A DNA stretch of 64,000 nucleotides from Nocardiopsis sp. NRRL B-16309. GTDB lineage: Bacteria; Actinomycetota; Actinomycetes; Streptosporangiales; Streptosporangiaceae. The notes below the pieces were generated by a model. It was not told the DNA's origin and searched no databases. It saw only the letters and a program-made list of their open reading frames with translations. The number at the start of each line of letters is the position of its first letter. Position 1 is the first letter of the stretch. The stretch covers positions 1 to 64,000 of the forward strand of contig NZ_LGEC01000062.1 in NCBI RefSeq assembly GCF_001279585.1, read 5' to 3'. Below, in pieces: positions 57,120 to 64,000 of this stretch. A program made the translations under genes and the position numbers.

Positions 57120-58769
57120 TCAGTTCCCCTCCGACTCCTCCCCCTGCTCGACGGAGGTCGAGCTCTGCTCGCCGAGCGTCACCGCGATGTCCTGCGGCGA
57201 CCCGCCGCCGCCCTTGCGGACGCCGAGCGTGATCTCGTCGCCCGCCTGGTGGGAGCGGATCGTCGCGATGAGCTGGTCCGGGCTGTTGACCTGCTCGCCC
57301 TCGACCGACACCACCACGTCGTCGGGCTCCAGCCCCGCCTCCTCGGCGGCACCGCCCTCGGTGACGTCCACGATCAGCGCCCCGCCCTGCGGGTCGGCGG
57401 TGATGGTCGCCTCGATCGCCGGGTAGCTCGCGCTGCCCGTCTCGATCAGCTGCTCCGCGATGGGCCGGGCCTGGTTGATCGGGATGGCGAAGCCGAGGCC
57501 CACCGAACCGCTCTCCTCCGAGATCCCGGCGATCGCGGTGTTGATGCCGATCACCTCGCCGCTCATGTTGACCAGCGGGCCGCCCGAGTTGCCGGGGTTG
57601 ATGGCCGCGTCGGTCTGGATCGCGTTGATCACGGTGGACGTGAAGCCGTTGACGCTCTCGGTCGCGCCGGTGTTGACCGGGCGGTTGAGCGCGCTCACCA
57701 CACCGGTGGTCACCGTTCCCTGCAACCCCAGCGGAGAGCCGATCGCCACCACGTTGCCGCCCACCCCGATCTGGTCGGAGTCGCCGAGCACGGCCGGGGT
57801 CAGGTCGGTGCGGCCCTCGGCCTGGATCACCGCGATGTCGGACACCGTGTCCACGCCCAGGATCTCGGCCGGGGCGGTCGTGCCGTCGTTGAACTGGACC
57901 TGGAGCCGGCCTTCGCGGGCCGCGGTCACCACGTGGGCGTTGGTCAGGATCTCGCCGTCCGAGGAGAGGATCACGCCGCTGCCGCTGCCGTCGGAGGTCT
58001 GGATGGACACCACGCTCGGCAGGACCGCGTCGGCGACCTCGCCGACCTCGCCCTCGGTGGGCGTGCTGCCCTGTTCGCCGTCCAGCGAGCTGCTGGGGGA
58101 GCCGAGCCCGCCGGGCAGCAGGTAGGCCGTGCCCAGAGCGGTCGCCGGGCCCACGATGAGGCTGGTGACCAGGGCGGTCGCGGCGGCGATGGCGATGATC
58201 CGGCCCGACCCGCGCTTCCTGGCGGGCGGCGGCTGGGAGCCGGCCGGCATCCCGCCGTGGTGCGGGTGCTCCGGAGGCGTGCCCCCGGGCGGCGGGGGCT
58301 GCTGGCCGCCGTGGTCGCCGAACCCGCCGTGTCCCCCCTGTCCGGGATGACCGCCCTGACCGGGGTGTCCCCCCTGGCCCGGGTGGCCGCCGTGGCCGGG
58401 GTACCCCGCGTACCCGGCCGAGGCGAACGCCGCGGTCTGGGACGGGTGGGCGTAGCTGCCGCCGTGCGGAGGCACGGACGTGCTCGGGTGCTGCGAGAAC
58501 GGCTCGGAGGACCGGCCCGCGGCCGGGCCCTCCGTCGCGCCCGGCCGCGGACCGGCCGACTGACCGGAGGCGTCCTGGGCGGCGTAGGTGTAGGCCGCGC
58601 CCTGGGACTGCTCGGGGCCGGTGGCCCAGTGCGGTCCGGACGGCGGGGAGAAGCGCGGGGTCCGGCCGTCGGAGGGGTCGTCCACCTGATTCTCGGAGGA
58701 GTGCCCCTCGTGCGGGGTCGGCTCGCCGGGGGCGGGCGCGGTGTCTTCGTTCGGTTCGTTGGGGTTCAA
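57120..58769 (-). CDS. HtrA/DegP-type serine protease with PDZ domain
   Basis: The 549-residue membrane-anchored protease has a long cytoplasmic tail (1-185) with three HPGQGG repeats (about 129-146) and Pro/Gly runs, a membrane helix at about 190-216, and a trypsin-like domain with His279 (LTNAHVVTAA), Asp311 (VSDIAVIQAEG) and Ser395 (GNSGGPLVN). A PDZ domain follows (about 445-540). It degrades or refolds damaged envelope proteins. The TTG at 58769 is preceded by GGAGG. The tail resembles those of the DUF4352 proteins in this window. It diverges from a NarL-type regulator gene. Confidence 0.93.
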   Translation of the reverse strand: MNPNEPNEDTAPAPGEPTPHEGHSSENQVDDPSDGRTPRFSPPSGPHWATGPEQSQGAAYTYAAQDASGQSAGPRPGATEGPAAGRSSEPFSQHPSTSVPPHGGSYAHPSQTAAFASAGYAGYPGHGGHPGQGGHPGQGGHPGQGGHGGFGDHGGQQPPPPGGTPPEHPHHGGMPAGSQPPPARKRGSGRIIAIAAATALVTSLIVGPATALGTAYLLPGGLGSPSSSLDGEQGSTPTEGEVGEVADAVLPSVVSIQTSDGSGSGVILSSDGEILTNAHVVTAAREGRLQVQFNDGTTAPAEILGVDTVSDIAVIQAEGRTDLTPAVLGDSDQIGVGGNVVAIGSPLGLQGTVTTGVVSALNRPVNTGATESVNGFTSTVINAIQTDAAINPGNSGGPLVNMSGEVIGINTAIAGISEESGSVGLGFAIPINQARPIAEQLIETGSASYPAIEATITADPQGGALIVDVTEGGAAEEAGLEPDDVVVSVEGEQVNSPDQLIATIRSHQAGDEITLGVRKGGGGSPQDIAVTLGEQSSTSVEQGEESEGN

Positions 58770-59001
58770 CTCATCCTCCGGCTGGCGGGACGATGCCTGC
58801 TGACACTCATCATCTTGAGCCGCATGGGTTAGAACAGGGTGAGAGCGCGATATACCAGGGTTTCGAGTCCGCTCCCACACGGTGGGCCCGGATGCGCGCG
58901 GTCCCGGTCGCCCCCTCGTGACGACCGCGGGTGACGAGCACATCACGATGTCCGGAACGATACCGTGCCTACGCAAAGGGGACGCCGGGGAAGGAACGAC
59001 C

Positions 59002-59607
59002 TTGATCAAGATCGTGCTGGCCGATGACGAACACCTGGTGCGGGGAGCGATCGCCGCCCTCCTGGGCCTGGAGGAGGACCTCGACGTCGTCGCCCAGGTG
59101 GGGCGGGGCGACCAGGTCGCCGACGCCGTCCGCGAGCACGGTGCCGCCGTCGCCGTGCTGGACATCGAGATGCCCGGCGCGACGGGACTGGAGGTCGCCG
59201 GGCAACTCAGGACGGCGGCGCCCGACTGCGGCGTGGTCATCCTCACCAGCTTCGGCCGGCCGGGCTACCTGCGCCGCGCGCTCGCCTCCGGGGCCCGCGG
59301 CTTCCTCGCCAAGGACGCGCCCGTGGAGCAGCTGGCCGGCGCGATCCGCCGCGTCCACGAGGGCGGCCGCTACATCGACACCGACCTGGCCGCCGCCGCC
59401 ATGGTCGGCGGGGAGAGCCCGCTGACCGACCGCGAGGCCGAGGTGCTGCGAGCGGCCTCGGACGGCGCCACGGTCGCCCGCATCGCCGCGTCCCTGCACC
59501 TGACCGAGGGGACCGTGCGCAACTACATGTCCAACGCCATCGGCAAGACCGGCGCGGACAACCGGCTGTCGGCGATCCGCACCGCCCAGGACATGGGCTG
59601 GCTCTGA
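59002..59607 (+). CDS. NarL/LuxR-type response regulator
   Basis: The 201-residue protein has a receiver domain with Asp54 (VAVLDIEMPGATG), DD (8-9) and FLAKDAPVEQLAGAIRRVHE, then a LuxR-type helix-turn-helix (PLTDREAEVLRAASDG and LTEGTVRNYMSNAIGK). The form is that of DesR-like regulators. It starts at TTG 59002 after AAGGA. No histidine kinase gene is adjacent, so its partner lies elsewhere. It ends 22 bases before the convergent phosphatase gene. Confidence 0.9.
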   Translation: MIKIVLADDEHLVRGAIAALLGLEEDLDVVAQVGRGDQVADAVREHGAAVAVLDIEMPGATGLEVAGQLRTAAPDCGVVILTSFGRPGYLRRALASGARGFLAKDAPVEQLAGAIRRVHEGGRYIDTDLAAAAMVGGESPLTDREAEVLRAASDGATVARIAASLHLTEGTVRNYMSNAIGKTGADNRLSAIRTAQDMGWL

Positions 59608-59629
59608 GCCCGGGGCGGGCGGCCGGGTC

Positions 59630-61873
59630 TCACAGGAACCGCAGGACCAGCATGGCCGTGTCGTCGGTGTGCCCGCCCGGGGCGTACTCCTCCAGCTCCC
59701 GGTCGATACGGCTGATCACGGCCTGGGCGGTCAGGCCCGCGCACCCGGAGAAGATGTCCATCAGGCCCTCGTCGCCGAGCATGTCGGAGTTGCTGCGCCG
59801 CTCGGTCACGCCGTCGGTGACCGCCAGGACGACCTCCCCCGGGCCGATGTCCACGTTCTCCGTCGTGAAGCCCACGTCCTCGAACGCGCCCAGGAGCGGC
59901 TGTGAGGAGCCGAACGACTCCACCTCGCCCTTCTGGTTGAGCCGCAGCGGGAGCGGGTGGCCGGCGGACACCATGCGCAGGCGCATGCCGCCGGACTCGT
60001 CGGTGGAGGGGGTCATCTCCCCGTAGAGCATGGTCAGGAAGCGGGTCGAGGTGTTCTCGTCCAGGATCGCCATGTTCAGCCGCTGCATGATGTGCGACGG
60101 CGTGAAGCCCTCCTTGGCCAGGGCCCGGAGGGTGTGCCGGGCCAGCCCGGTGACCGCGGCCGCCTCGGGGCCGGTCCCGCAGACGTCGCCGATGGCGAAG
60201 CACCACCGGCCGCTGGCCGCGAACACGTCGTAGAAGTCGCCGCCCACCACGTTCTTCTCGTCGGCCGGGCGGTAGAACACCGCGTGGTCCACGCCCGGGA
60301 TCGTGGGCTCCTTCTCCCTGGCCGGCAGCAGGCTGCGCTGGAGCGCCTCGCTCATCGCGGACTGCTTCTCGTGGAGCCGGGCGTTCTCCATGGCCGAGGC
60401 CACCCGGCGGCTGAGGTCGTCGGCGACGTCCACCTCGTCCCGGGTGAAGTCGTCGGACTCGCTCTTGCCGATCGTCATCCGGCCGAGCGGGCGGCCGTGC
60501 GCGACCAGGGGGAGGCTGATCGCCGGGCCGTGCGCCAGTTCACGGGCGAGGTGCTCGTCCACCTCGGACAGGTCCTCGGGCGTCCACAGCGGCTGCGGGT
60601 CGCGCTCCTCGCGCGGGGGCAGGTCGGTGAGCAGGTCGTGCAGGACGTCGTTGTAGTTCTCGTCCGCGTGGACGACGTGGGTCAGCTCCGAGGTGCCCAG
60701 CTCGTTGATCGTGTGGATGGCGCACCACCGGCCCAGCCGGGAGGTGATGAGCTGCGCGGCCAGCGCGCCGGTCATCCGCTCGTCCAGCGTGCCCGCGAGC
60801 AGGTCGCTGGCCTCGGCCAGGAAGCTCAGGGAGGCGCGGCGGTTGAGCTCCACCTCCGCCAGGCGGGCCCGCTCCACGGGCAGGGCGATGAGGTCGGCGC
60901 CCTCCTGCAGGCGCTTGGCCGCGGTGGGGCCGAAGTGCCGCGGGCGGGCCGAGGCCACCCCGAGGAGGCCGGTGACGCGGCCGTCCACGATGAGCGGGGC
61001 CGTCACCAGCGACCGCATGCCGCCGCGCGCCAGGCGGCCGCGGTTGGCCCGGGCGATCATGAGGTCGTCGTTGATGACCGCGCCCGGTTCCGGCGCCGCG
61101 GACGGGAAGACCTCCTCGGTGCGGACCCGCAGCGGGCGCCAGGGGTGGTTGAGACCGACCGCCGAGCGCACCTCCCACATGGTCTCGTCCGAGGTGGCCA
61201 GCGCGATGTAGGCGGCGTCCCCGCCGAGCGCGGTCGCCGCGTGCTCCACCGTGCGCTCCAGCAGCTGCGGCAGGCTCAGCCGCGCCCTCAGGGCGGCGTC
61301 GAGCGCGGACCACGTCGTGGGGCGCGAGGCGCGGCGGACCCCGCCGCGTACCGGGGGCGACTCCAGGGACGCCTGTTCCGGAACGTCGTCCACCCGGAAC
61401 CAGACGCCCTTGTCGGCCCGCCCGTAACTCACGCCCCAGCTGGAGGCGATGGCCGAGGCGAGCGCCAGCCCGAGTCCGCCGCTGCGGGACCCGGCCGAGT
61501 CGGAGGTGTCGACGGAGAGCGGGCCGGCCTGGGGCACCGCCCGCTCGGGAGCGGCGTCCGTGACCATCACCTCGGTCGAGCCCTCGCCGCGGCGGACGGT
61601 CACCTCCAGGGACGACTTGGCGTGGATGACCGCGTTCGTCACCAGCTCGCTGACGAGGAGGATGACGTCGTCGGTGGGTTCGACGCCCCAGGACAGCAAG
61701 GTGTCGTGGACGAACTCGCGGGCAGCCGCGGCGGTCTCCGGGGCCGGAGGGAACTCGTGCCGGGCGACCTTCAACGCATCGTGTGCTGGCAAGCCGTATG
61801 TGTCCTTCGTCACTGGGCGGGGGCCGGTCACTGCCACGATACGCGCGCTGCGCGACCAGGACTGCTTGGTCAA
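59630..61873 (-). CDS. SpoIIE-type phosphatase with RsbW-like and GAF domains
   Basis: The 747-residue protein has an N-terminal anti-sigma-type HATPase domain (about 30-170: LLVSELVTNAVIHAKSSLEV, GLGLALASAIASSWGV), two GAF-like sensory parts (about 205-345 and 350-510; VGLNHPWRPLRV, LVTAPLIVDGRVTGLLGVAS), and a PP2C/SpoIIE phosphatase domain (about 540-745: FYRPADEKNVVGGDFYDVFA, FAIGDVCGTGPEAAAVT, LAVTDGVTERRSNSD, GHTDDTAMLVLRF). Having both kinase-like and phosphatase modules, it should control a partner-switching (anti-anti-sigma) pathway. The start is TTG 61873, not fully certain. It diverges from the tandem-HAMP sensor gene. Confidence 0.88.
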   Translation of the reverse strand: MTKQSWSRSARIVAVTGPRPVTKDTYGLPAHDALKVARHEFPPAPETAAAAREFVHDTLLSWGVEPTDDVILLVSELVTNAVIHAKSSLEVTVRRGEGSTEVMVTDAAPERAVPQAGPLSVDTSDSAGSRSGGLGLALASAIASSWGVSYGRADKGVWFRVDDVPEQASLESPPVRGGVRRASRPTTWSALDAALRARLSLPQLLERTVEHAATALGGDAAYIALATSDETMWEVRSAVGLNHPWRPLRVRTEEVFPSAAPEPGAVINDDLMIARANRGRLARGGMRSLVTAPLIVDGRVTGLLGVASARPRHFGPTAAKRLQEGADLIALPVERARLAEVELNRRASLSFLAEASDLLAGTLDERMTGALAAQLITSRLGRWCAIHTINELGTSELTHVVHADENYNDVLHDLLTDLPPREERDPQPLWTPEDLSEVDEHLARELAHGPAISLPLVAHGRPLGRMTIGKSESDDFTRDEVDVADDLSRRVASAMENARLHEKQSAMSEALQRSLLPAREKEPTIPGVDHAVFYRPADEKNVVGGDFYDVFAASGRWCFAIGDVCGTGPEAAAVTGLARHTLRALAKEGFTPSHIMQRLNMAILDENTSTRFLTMLYGEMTPSTDESGGMRLRMVSAGHPLPLRLNQKGEVESFGSSQPLLGAFEDVGFTTENVDIGPGEVVLAVTDGVTERRSNSDMLGDEGLMDIFSGCAGLTAQAVISRIDRELEEYAPGGHTDDTAMLVLRFL

Positions 61874-61939
61874 CCCACCTGTGCCCGTCCTCCTGGGCGG
61901 TTAGTGTAAGTCAGCGACACCTTTCAGTGGAGGGATTCG

Positions 61940-64000
61940 ATGCCCGAGGCGGTCCAGGAAGTGGCCGAAGAACAGCTCGACGAGATTCTGCGCGCCCTGT
62001 ACCGCATGCGGGACGGCGACTTCAGCGTCCGCCTGCGCAAGCGGGGCAGCGGCACCATCAGGGAGATCGCCTCGGTCTTCAACGAGGTGGTCGACCACAG
62101 CGAGCAGCTGAGCAGCGGCCTGCAGCGGGTCGGCGACGTGGTGCGCGACGAGGGCCGGCTCAACGAGCGGGTCAGCGTCAACCCCGCACGCGGTGCGTGG
62201 GGCAAGAGCGCGCAGGCGCTGAACGACCTCCTCGACGAGGTCGCCGACCCCGTGACCGACGTCGCGCAGGTCCTCGACTCGGTCGCCGAGGGCCAGTTGA
62301 ACCGCAGGGCCTCCACCGAGGGGCGCCGGGGCGGGCTCAACGGCGACCTGCTGCGGCTGGCCACGACGGTGAACCGGATGGCCGACCAGATGAGCGGCTT
62401 CACCGAGGAGGTCACCCGGGTGGCCCGCGAGGTGGGTACCGAGGGCAAGCTCGGCGGCAGCGCCAAGGTCGAGGGCGTCTCCGGCGCCTGGCGCGAGGTC
62501 ACCGAGAACGTCAACTCGATGGCGGACAACCTCACCAACCAGGTGCGCGACATCTCCGCGGTGACGACGGCGATCGCCCAGGGCGACCTGAGCAAGAAGA
62601 TCACCATCGACGTCCAGGGTGAGATGCTCAACCTCAAGGACACCGTCAACACGCTGGTGGACCAGCTCTCCACCTTCGGTGACGAGGTGACCCGCGTGGC
62701 CCGCGAGGTGGGCACCGAGGGCAAGCTGGGCGGGCGCGCCAACGTCCGCGGGGTCCGGGGCATCTGGAAGGACCTCACCGAGAACGTCAACTCGATGGCC
62801 GACAACCTGACCAACCAGGTGCGCGACATCTCACAGGTGACGACCGCGGTGGCGCGGGGCGAGCTCACCCGCAAGGTCGAGGTCGACGTCCAGGGCGAGA
62901 TGCTCGCCCTGAAGAACACCGTCAACACGATGGTGGACCAGCTGGACTCCCTGGCCGACGAGGTGACCCGGGTGGCCCGCGAGGTCGGTACCGAGGGCAA
63001 GCTCGGCGGACGCGCCAACGTCAAGGGCGTGTCGGGGATCTGGAAGGACCTGACCGACAACGTCAACTCCATGGCCAACAGCCTCACCTACCAGGTCCGC
63101 AACATCTCGCAGGTGACCACGGCGATCGCCAAGGGCGACCTGAGCAAGAAGATCACCGTGGACGCCCAGGGCGAGATGCTCGACCTCAAGGACACCATCA
63201 ACACGATGGTCGAGCAGCTGGACTCCTTCGCCAGCGAGGTCACCCGGGTGGCCCGCGAGGTGGGCACCGAGGGCAAGCTGGCCGGGCAGGCCCACGTCCG
63301 CGACGTGTCGGGCGTGTGGAAGGACCTCACCGACAACGTCAACTCCATGGCCAACAACCTGACCTACCAGGTGCGGCAGATCTCCATGGTCACGCGCGCG
63401 GTGGCCGCCGGCGACCTGACCAAGAAGGTCACGATCAACGCCAAGGGCGAGATCCTGGAGCTCAAGGACACCATCAACGTCATGGTGGACCAGCTGTCCG
63501 CGTTCGCCGACGAGGTGACCCGGGTGGCCCGCGAGGTCGGTACCGAGGGCAAGCTCGGCGGGCGCGCCAACGTCAAGGGCGTCTCCGGGATCTGGAACGA
63601 CCTCACCGAGAACGTCAACTCGATGTCGCACAACCTCACCACGCAGGTGCGCAACATCTCCGAGGTCACCACCGCGGTCGCCGCGGGCGACCTGACCAAG
63701 AAGATCGACGTCAACGCCCAGGGCGAGATCCTGGAGGTGAAGACGACGGTCAACACGATGGTCGACCAGCTGTCGGCCTTCGCCACCGAGGTCACCCGGG
63801 TGGCCCACGAGGTGGGCAGCCAGGGGCAGTTGGGCGGCCAGGCCAAGGTCGAGGGCGTCTCCGGTACCTGGAAGCAGCTGACCGACAGCGTGAACGGCCT
63901 GGCGGGCAACCTCACCACACAGGTCCGCGCCATCGCCGAGGTCGCCAACGCGGTCGCCAAGGGCGACCTGACCCGCAACATCCAGGTCGACACCCGCGGC
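61940..64000 (+). CDS. Tandem-HAMP soluble sensor (incomplete at right edge)
   Basis: The first 687 codons of a gene that runs off the window. The ATG at 61940 has GGAGGGA upstream. After a helical start (MPEAVQEVAEEQLDEILRAL) the protein consists of HAMP units of exactly 92 residues, each with EVTRVAREVGTEGKLGG, a W/Y-rich link and NVNSMADNLTNQVRDIS. At least six full units are visible, and no membrane segment, so the protein is cytoplasmic. Such arrays are known in group III-type kinases (fungal Nik1, and actinobacterial homologues), where a histidine kinase and receiver follow; those would lie outside the window. It diverges from the SpoIIE-type phosphatase gene by 66 bases, so they may act together. 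Confidence 0.9.
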   Translation, partial: MPEAVQEVAEEQLDEILRALYRMRDGDFSVRLRKRGSGTIREIASVFNEVVDHSEQLSSGLQRVGDVVRDEGRLNERVSVNPARGAWGKSAQALNDLLDEVADPVTDVAQVLDSVAEGQLNRRASTEGRRGGLNGDLLRLATTVNRMADQMSGFTEEVTRVAREVGTEGKLGGSAKVEGVSGAWREVTENVNSMADNLTNQVRDISAVTTAIAQGDLSKKITIDVQGEMLNLKDTVNTLVDQLSTFGDEVTRVAREVGTEGKLGGRANVRGVRGIWKDLTENVNSMADNLTNQVRDISQVTTAVARGELTRKVEVDVQGEMLALKNTVNTMVDQLDSLADEVTRVAREVGTEGKLGGRANVKGVSGIWKDLTDNVNSMANSLTYQVRNISQVTTAIAKGDLSKKITVDAQGEMLDLKDTINTMVEQLDSFASEVTRVAREVGTEGKLAGQAHVRDVSGVWKDLTDNVNSMANNLTYQVRQISMVTRAVAAGDLTKKVTINAKGEILELKDTINVMVDQLSAFADEVTRVAREVGTEGKLGGRANVKGVSGIWNDLTENVNSMSHNLTTQVRNISEVTTAVAAGDLTKKIDVNAQGEILEVKTTVNTMVDQLSAFATEVTRVAHEVGSQGQLGGQAKVEGVSGTWKQLTDSVNGLAGNLTTQVRAIAEVANAVAKGDLTRNIQVDTRG
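62408..63999 (+). repeat. 276-bp tandem coding repeats (HAMP units)
   Basis: The GAGGT(C/G)ACCCG start of each unit is found at 62408, 62684, 62960, 63236, 63512 and 63788, that is exactly every 276 bases. The units are highly similar at DNA level, which favours recombination and makes this stretch prone to copy-number change. Confidence 0.9.

Noticed and set aside
61921..63087. Minus-strand frames of repetitive Ser/Thr/Arg sequence opposite the HAMP gene
   Set aside because: Their repetition simply reflects the 276-base repeat of the plus-strand coding sequence.
62408..63999. Possible CRISPR-like or satellite DNA because of the regular repeats
   Set aside because: The period is 276 bases and exactly in frame, each unit coding a HAMP module; this is protein repetition.

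Overview
The window is GC-rich DNA of an actinomycete. GTG and TTG starts are common, and the families present (DUF397, Scr1-type HTH with DUF5753, DUF6907, DUF6879, F420/LLM oxidoreductase, tgm-type RiPP genes) point to a filamentous actinomycete of the Nocardiopsis/Streptosporangiales kind; that placement is an inference from gene content only. No rRNA, tRNA or CRISPR array was seen.

Left part (1-11.7 kb): a membrane acyltransferase with an SGNH-like C-terminus, a CDP-alcohol phosphatidyltransferase, then a leftward operon for pyrimidine/hydantoin breakdown (carbamoyl-amide hydrolase, dihydropyrimidinase, LLM oxidoreductase, NCS1 permease). Two DUF4352 surface proteins and a flavodoxin-like protein follow.

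Decayed or mobile patch (11.7-17.3 kb): IS630 fragments in opposite orientation and an IS5-like fragment flank a coupled pair made of a small acidic protein and a zeta-toxin-like kinase with C-terminal repeats. Next comes an HTH/DUF397 pair diverging from an overlapping three-gene operon of small proteins.

Polyamine block (17.4-26.4 kb): class III aminotransferase, divergent aldehyde dehydrogenase, a PotABCD-type ABC importer and a PuuB/DadA-like amine oxidase. Together they look like putrescine/polyamine uptake and conversion towards GABA.

Cell-envelope block (26.4-42.7 kb): a six-gene leftward operon (DUF4178, DUF2617, two glycine/phenylalanine-rich lipoproteins, DUF350, membrane spermidine-synthase homologue), a sulfurtransferase, small membrane proteins, a third DUF4352 protein, NAD(P)HX repair enzyme, a broken Phd/YefM antitoxin, a NUDIX/TetR pair with a clear operator, an SRPBCC membrane protein, an ICMT-like/DCC fusion and a PrsW-type protease.

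RiPP block (42.7-47.8 kb): a tgmA-tgmB-methyltransferase cluster (ATP-grasp modified peptide, graspetide/imiditide-like), preceded by an HTH/DUF5753-DUF6879-small protein operon. A duplicated 82-bp piece of tgmB, a tail of a ParE/RelE-like toxin and a frameshifted GNAT acetyltransferase lie on its far side. This is the most interesting biosynthetic system in the window.

Right part (47.9-64 kb): a BisC-type molybdoenzyme, a CitE-like lyase, an OmpR/histidine kinase pair, a HAD hydrolase, a GT4 glycosyltransferase, a DUF2306 membrane protein, an HtrA-type protease, a NarL-type response regulator, a SpoIIE-type phosphatase, and a divergent large soluble sensor built from tandem 92-residue HAMP units that runs off the right edge.
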